Source: Candidatus Rifleibacteriota bacterium (GTDB taxonomy: Bacteria > Muiribacteriota > Ozemobacteria > Ozemobacterales > Ozemobacteraceae). From it: a stretch of DNA of 64,000 nt. Position numbers and translations under genes: made by a program. The DNA lies in contig JAAYVD010000081.1 of assembly GCA_012517355.1 (NCBI GenBank), positions 1 to 64,000 on the forward strand, written 5' to 3'. The notes under the pieces were generated by a model. The model was not told the origin of the DNA. It saw only the letters and a program-made list of their open reading frames with translations, and made no database searches. Shown here one piece after another: positions 61,796 through 64,000 of the stretch (position 1 is the stretch's first letter; every line of letters starts with the position of its first letter).

Positions 61796-62721
61796 GCGGC
61801 CCTCCCCAGGTGGGCGAAGGCATACCGCTCGTGGAACCAGACCCAGAGATCTGGCCGCCGGCGGATGGCCTCCTCATAACACGCGGCATACTTGCGGACC
61901 CGGTCGGTCATCGATTCGCCGCGTTCCCAGGCAACCGGTTCCCCGACCCGGACGACGTGGGAACCGTCGGGCTGGCGTTCGCCGAACACGGGGATCAAAG
62001 GGGCGTTGCCGCGCACCGACAGGATGACGGGCGTCGGATAGAAGGAGGCGTCGCGGCCGAAGAACGGCACCCGGTAGCCGCGTTCGCGCGCGTCGAGGTC
62101 GCTGACGATGCCGACCGTCAGTCCCTGGTGGAGGATTTTGAGGGATTCGCTGAGGTTGTTGGCCATCAACACCTTGACGCCGCGTCGCTGGCGGAACCCG
62201 TTCATGAACTCGGTCATCTGGTTGATGGCCTGCGGGCGGGCGATGACGTGCAGGGGGACGCCGGCGCGGACCAGGGAGTAGGCGGTGAGTTCCCAGTTGC
62301 CGAAATGGCCCGACAGGATGATCGACCCCCGCCCCTCCTGCCGGGCCCGTTCGAGGATCGCTGTTCCTTCGAGCCGGACGTAGTCGGGGCGGGCGGCGAG
62401 GAGCTTTTCGTAGAACATGATCTCGAGGAGGTTCATCACCTGGTTGACGGCCATGCCCCGCAGGATCTCCTCGCGTCGGCCGGCAAACTCGGCGGGCAGC
62501 AGTTCGGCGGCGCGGCGAGCCTCGCGGTGGAAGACGAGGGGGAAGACCTTCAGCAGGAGCCGGCGCAGCCGGGGAATGGCGGTCACGGGCTGGCGTTGGA
62601 TCCAGGTGGAGAGACAGGCCACCAGATGGAACCGGGCCCGGCGGCGGAGGTCCTTCCAGCGGTCGGCCAGGGGGCGGGCGGGGGCGGCGCCCTCAGTCGA
62701 GGTAGGTGGCGATGAGGTCAT
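61792..62721 (-). CDS. lpxL: Lipid A acyltransferase, LpxL/HtrB family
   Basis: 309 residues. It transfers a secondary acyl chain to lipid A precursors at the inner membrane. The catalytic motif is SGHFGNWEL (HxxxxE-type), with GIVSDLDARERGYRVPFFGR and LWVWFHERYA later. The ATG at 62721 lies 29 bases inside the end of kdsC. A second ATG downstream is possible, since the first 20 residues are Pro/Ser-rich. Confidence 0.92.
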   Translation of the reverse strand: MTSSPPTSTEGAAPARPLADRWKDLRRRARFHLVACLSTWIQRQPVTAIPRLRRLLLKVFPLVFHREARRAAELLPAEFAGRREEILRGMAVNQVMNLLEIMFYEKLLAARPDYVRLEGTAILERARQEGRGSIILSGHFGNWELTAYSLVRAGVPLHVIARPQAINQMTEFMNGFRQRRGVKVLMANNLSESLKILHQGLTVGIVSDLDARERGYRVPFFGRDASFYPTPVILSVRGNAPLIPVFGERQPDGSHVVRVGEPVAWERGESMTDRVRKYAACYEEAIRRRPDLWVWFHERYAFAHLGRAA

Positions 62722-63223
62722 CCAGGCGGTTCTGGGCGGACAGGATGAGGTCGACGGCCTCCCGGACGGCGCCGTGGCCGCCGGGGGTCTGCAACCGGTG
62801 GTCGGCGTGGGCGATGACGGTGGGATGCGCGTCGCCGGGGCAGAGGAACAGGCCTGCCTCGTGACGGACGGGCAGGTCGATCAGGTCGTCCCCCACGAAG
62901 GCGACCTCCTCGCGGCGGAGGCCGCGCCCGTCGCGGATCGCGCGGACGGTGGCCCGCTTGTCGTGGGCGCTCTGGTGGACCTCCTCGAACTTCAGTTCCT
63001 GGGCACGGCGGGCGACGGCCTCGGAGAACCGGGCGGTGACGACGCCGCAGGCCAGGCCCGCGCGGTGCCACAGGGCGATGCCCATGCCGTCGCGGGTCGA
63101 GAAGGCCTTCAGTTCGAAGCGGCCGTTGCCCAGGACGATGCCGCCGTCGGTGAGGACGCCGTCGCAATCGAAGAGCAGCAGTTTGATGGGCCGACAGGCC
63201 CCGTTCAGATCGATGGGGGACAT
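62693..63223 (-). CDS. kdsC: KDO-8-phosphate phosphatase KdsC
   Basis: 176 residues of the HAD superfamily. It removes the phosphate from KDO-8-phosphate. LLFDCDGVLTDGG holds the nucleophile and acid Asp; RDGMGIALWHRAGL, GVVTARFSEAV and VAFVGDDLIDLPV are KdsC-typical. The ATG at 63223 lies 7 bases after a TATAAA -10 box, so the message may be leaderless. It is the first gene of the leftward LPS operon. Confidence 0.94.
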   Translation of the reverse strand: MSPIDLNGACRPIKLLLFDCDGVLTDGGIVLGNGRFELKAFSTRDGMGIALWHRAGLACGVVTARFSEAVARRAQELKFEEVHQSAHDKRATVRAIRDGRGLRREEVAFVGDDLIDLPVRHEAGLFLCPGDAHPTVIAHADHRLQTPGGHGAVREAVDLILSAQNRLDDLIATYLD

Positions 63224-63230
63224 GCGCCTG

Positions 63231-63259
63231 TTTATACCAGAATCCGGCGACCGGTGCAA
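63231..63259 (-). promoter_or_regulatory. Promoter of the LPS operon, possibly leaderless
   Basis: TTGCAC, a 17-base spacer and TATAAA on the minus strand. The -10 box ends 7 bases before the kdsC ATG. Confidence 0.7.
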
Positions 63260-63276
63260 AAAGCCGCGCCTCGGAT

Positions 63277-63359
63277 CCGACCGACACGATGTCGGAAGTG
63301 CCCCTTTGCCGCCATGGAGGGCGGCGCGAAACGCCTGTTTCGCGCATTGCAAAGGGGCC
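63277..63359 (+). repeat. Dispersed 83-bp hairpin repeat, copy B
   Basis: It matches copy A at 632-714 without gaps at 71 of 83 positions. It can form three stems: CCGACA/TGTCGG at the left, outer GCCCCTTTGC/GCAAAGGGGC (63300-63309 with 63349-63358), and inner GCGCGAAAC/GTTTCGCGC (63324-63332 with 63337-63345). It lies between the divergent promoters of kdsC and the WecA-type gene, about 17 bases from one -35 box and 9 from the other. Confidence 0.8.
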
Positions 63360-63368
63360 ATCCGGGCG

Positions 63369-63398
63369 TTGTGGCGGCGGGGCGGAATCTGGTATATT
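63369..63398 (+). promoter_or_regulatory. Likely promoter of the WecA-type gene
   Basis: TTGTGG, an 18-base spacer and TATATT, ending 24 bases before the ATG at 63423. Confidence 0.5.
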
Positions 63399-63422
63399 GC
63401 GCTTCCCTTGACTCGACTATTC

Positions 63423-64000
63423 ATGCCATTCCTGCTGGCGTGGGTGGGGGGGCTGCTCCTGGTGCCGCTGGTACGCAAGATCGCTCTGCGGCTGGGCCTG
63501 GTCGACCGCCCCGACACGCGCAAGATCCATGCACGGCCGATCCCGCGGATCGGCGGTCTGGCCATGTACGTCGCCAGCCTGGTAGGGGCGCTGCCCTTCC
63601 TGGTGGCCGATGCCCGCACCACCGGCGTGATGCTGGCGGGCACCTTCATCTTCCTGGTCGGGTTCCTCGACGACCTGCTCGACCTGCCGCCGCGGGTGAA
63701 GCTGGCCGGGCAGATCATCGCCTGCCTGATCCTGTTCGGGTTCCAGGTGCGTATCGAGTTCGTCACCGACTTCATCGCCGGCCAGGGCCTGGTCGCCCTG
63801 GGCCTGCTCACCTATCCTCTCACCCTGCTGTGGATCATCGGCCTGACCAACACCGTGAACCTGATCGACGGGGTCGACGGGCTGGCGGGTGGCATCGTCT
63901 TCATCGCCCTGGCCACCCTGCTGGCGGTGCGGGTGATCATCCCCTCCGCCCAGGACGCCACGTCGATCGCCAACGTCATGGTGTTCTGCTCGGCCCTGAT
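63423..64000 (+). CDS. WecA/TagO-type undecaprenyl-phosphate sugar-1-phosphate transferase, 5' part
   Basis: 192 codons are in the window; the gene runs off the right end. Hydrophobic segments alternate with family motifs: DRPDTRKIHARPIPRIGG in the first cytoplasmic loop, the Asp-pair FLDDLLDLPPRVKL and NTVNLIDGVDGLAGG. It is related to MraY but has WecA-type loops. It would start O-antigen or another envelope polysaccharide by moving a GlcNAc-1-phosphate-like group to the lipid carrier. No clear ribosome-binding site precedes the ATG at 63423. Confidence 0.9.
   Translation, partial: MPFLLAWVGGLLLVPLVRKIALRLGLVDRPDTRKIHARPIPRIGGLAMYVASLVGALPFLVADARTTGVMLAGTFIFLVGFLDDLLDLPPRVKLAGQIIACLILFGFQVRIEFVTDFIAGQGLVALGLLTYPLTLLWIIGLTNTVNLIDGVDGLAGGIVFIALATLLAVRVIIPSAQDATSIANVMVFCSAL

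Noticed and set aside
1-64000. tRNA, rRNA, CRISPR, insertion sequence or prophage
   Set aside because: No cloverleaf, regular spacer array, transposase or integrase was recognised on reading. A dedicated search could still find a short RNA.

Overview
The window is 64 kb of G+C-rich bacterial DNA (about two thirds G+C by eye) with dense, mostly overlapping genes. The organism is diderm. It carries lipopolysaccharide genes (kdsC, an lpxL-type acyltransferase, lptC, lptA, lptB) and a meso-diaminopimelate-type MurE. It also has GerW and DUF2953 proteins, families best known from spore-formers. The very large Ig-like surface protein, the clostripain-type peptidase and the many multi-domain sensors suggest a deep-branching lineage; a candidate phylum such as Riflebacteria is possible, but this is a low-confidence guess. 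I see no tRNA, rRNA, CRISPR array, insertion sequence or prophage.

Layout. 1-338: 3' end of an unknown gene. 339-742: gene-free, with a dispersed hairpin repeat. 743-10890: ybaB, a 2750-residue secreted protein built from alternating Ig-like modules, and a divergent lipoprotein. 10971-18519: division and wall cluster, transcribed leftwards as ftsL-rsmH-ftsI-murE-murF-mraY. 18698-24053: secreted C11 peptidase, a small Tudor-like protein and typA. 24257-32413: a HEAT/TPR protein and two translationally coupled membrane nucleotide cyclases. 32537-37976: a small membrane protein, then a compact operon of iorA-iorB followed by a zinc/manganese ABC transporter. 38120-45602: a sugar-nucleotide epimerase, an orphan GAF sensor, an unknown secreted protein and an orphan citrate lyase alpha subunit. 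45749-51051: a rightward operon of sensor kinase, coaE, an SseB-like protein, a PP2C phosphatase and a MoaB-like protein. 51164-56251: a cyclic-nucleotide-binding MinD-type ATPase, GerW, DUF2953 protein, lipid kinase and metallo-beta-lactamase-fold protein. 56599-57555: ferredoxin-type aldo/keto reductase. 57574-63223: leftward lipopolysaccharide operon kdsC-lpxL-lptC-lptA-lptB-DUF3084. 63423-end: start of a WecA-type transferase.

The strongest candidate for something new is the cyclase pair at 26565-32413. The two proteins share one unusual membrane topology, and each has lost the half of the class III active site that the other keeps. This predicts an obligate heterodimer arranged like the C1/C2 halves of mammalian adenylyl cyclase. 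A possible effector, the cyclic-nucleotide-binding ATPase, lies at 51164-52384.

Promoters close to the sigma-70 consensus are easy to find. In three cases the -10 box sits only 6-7 nt before the start codon, which suggests leaderless transcripts. Two copies of an 83-bp structured repeat lie near the two ends of the window, with a half copy in the middle.
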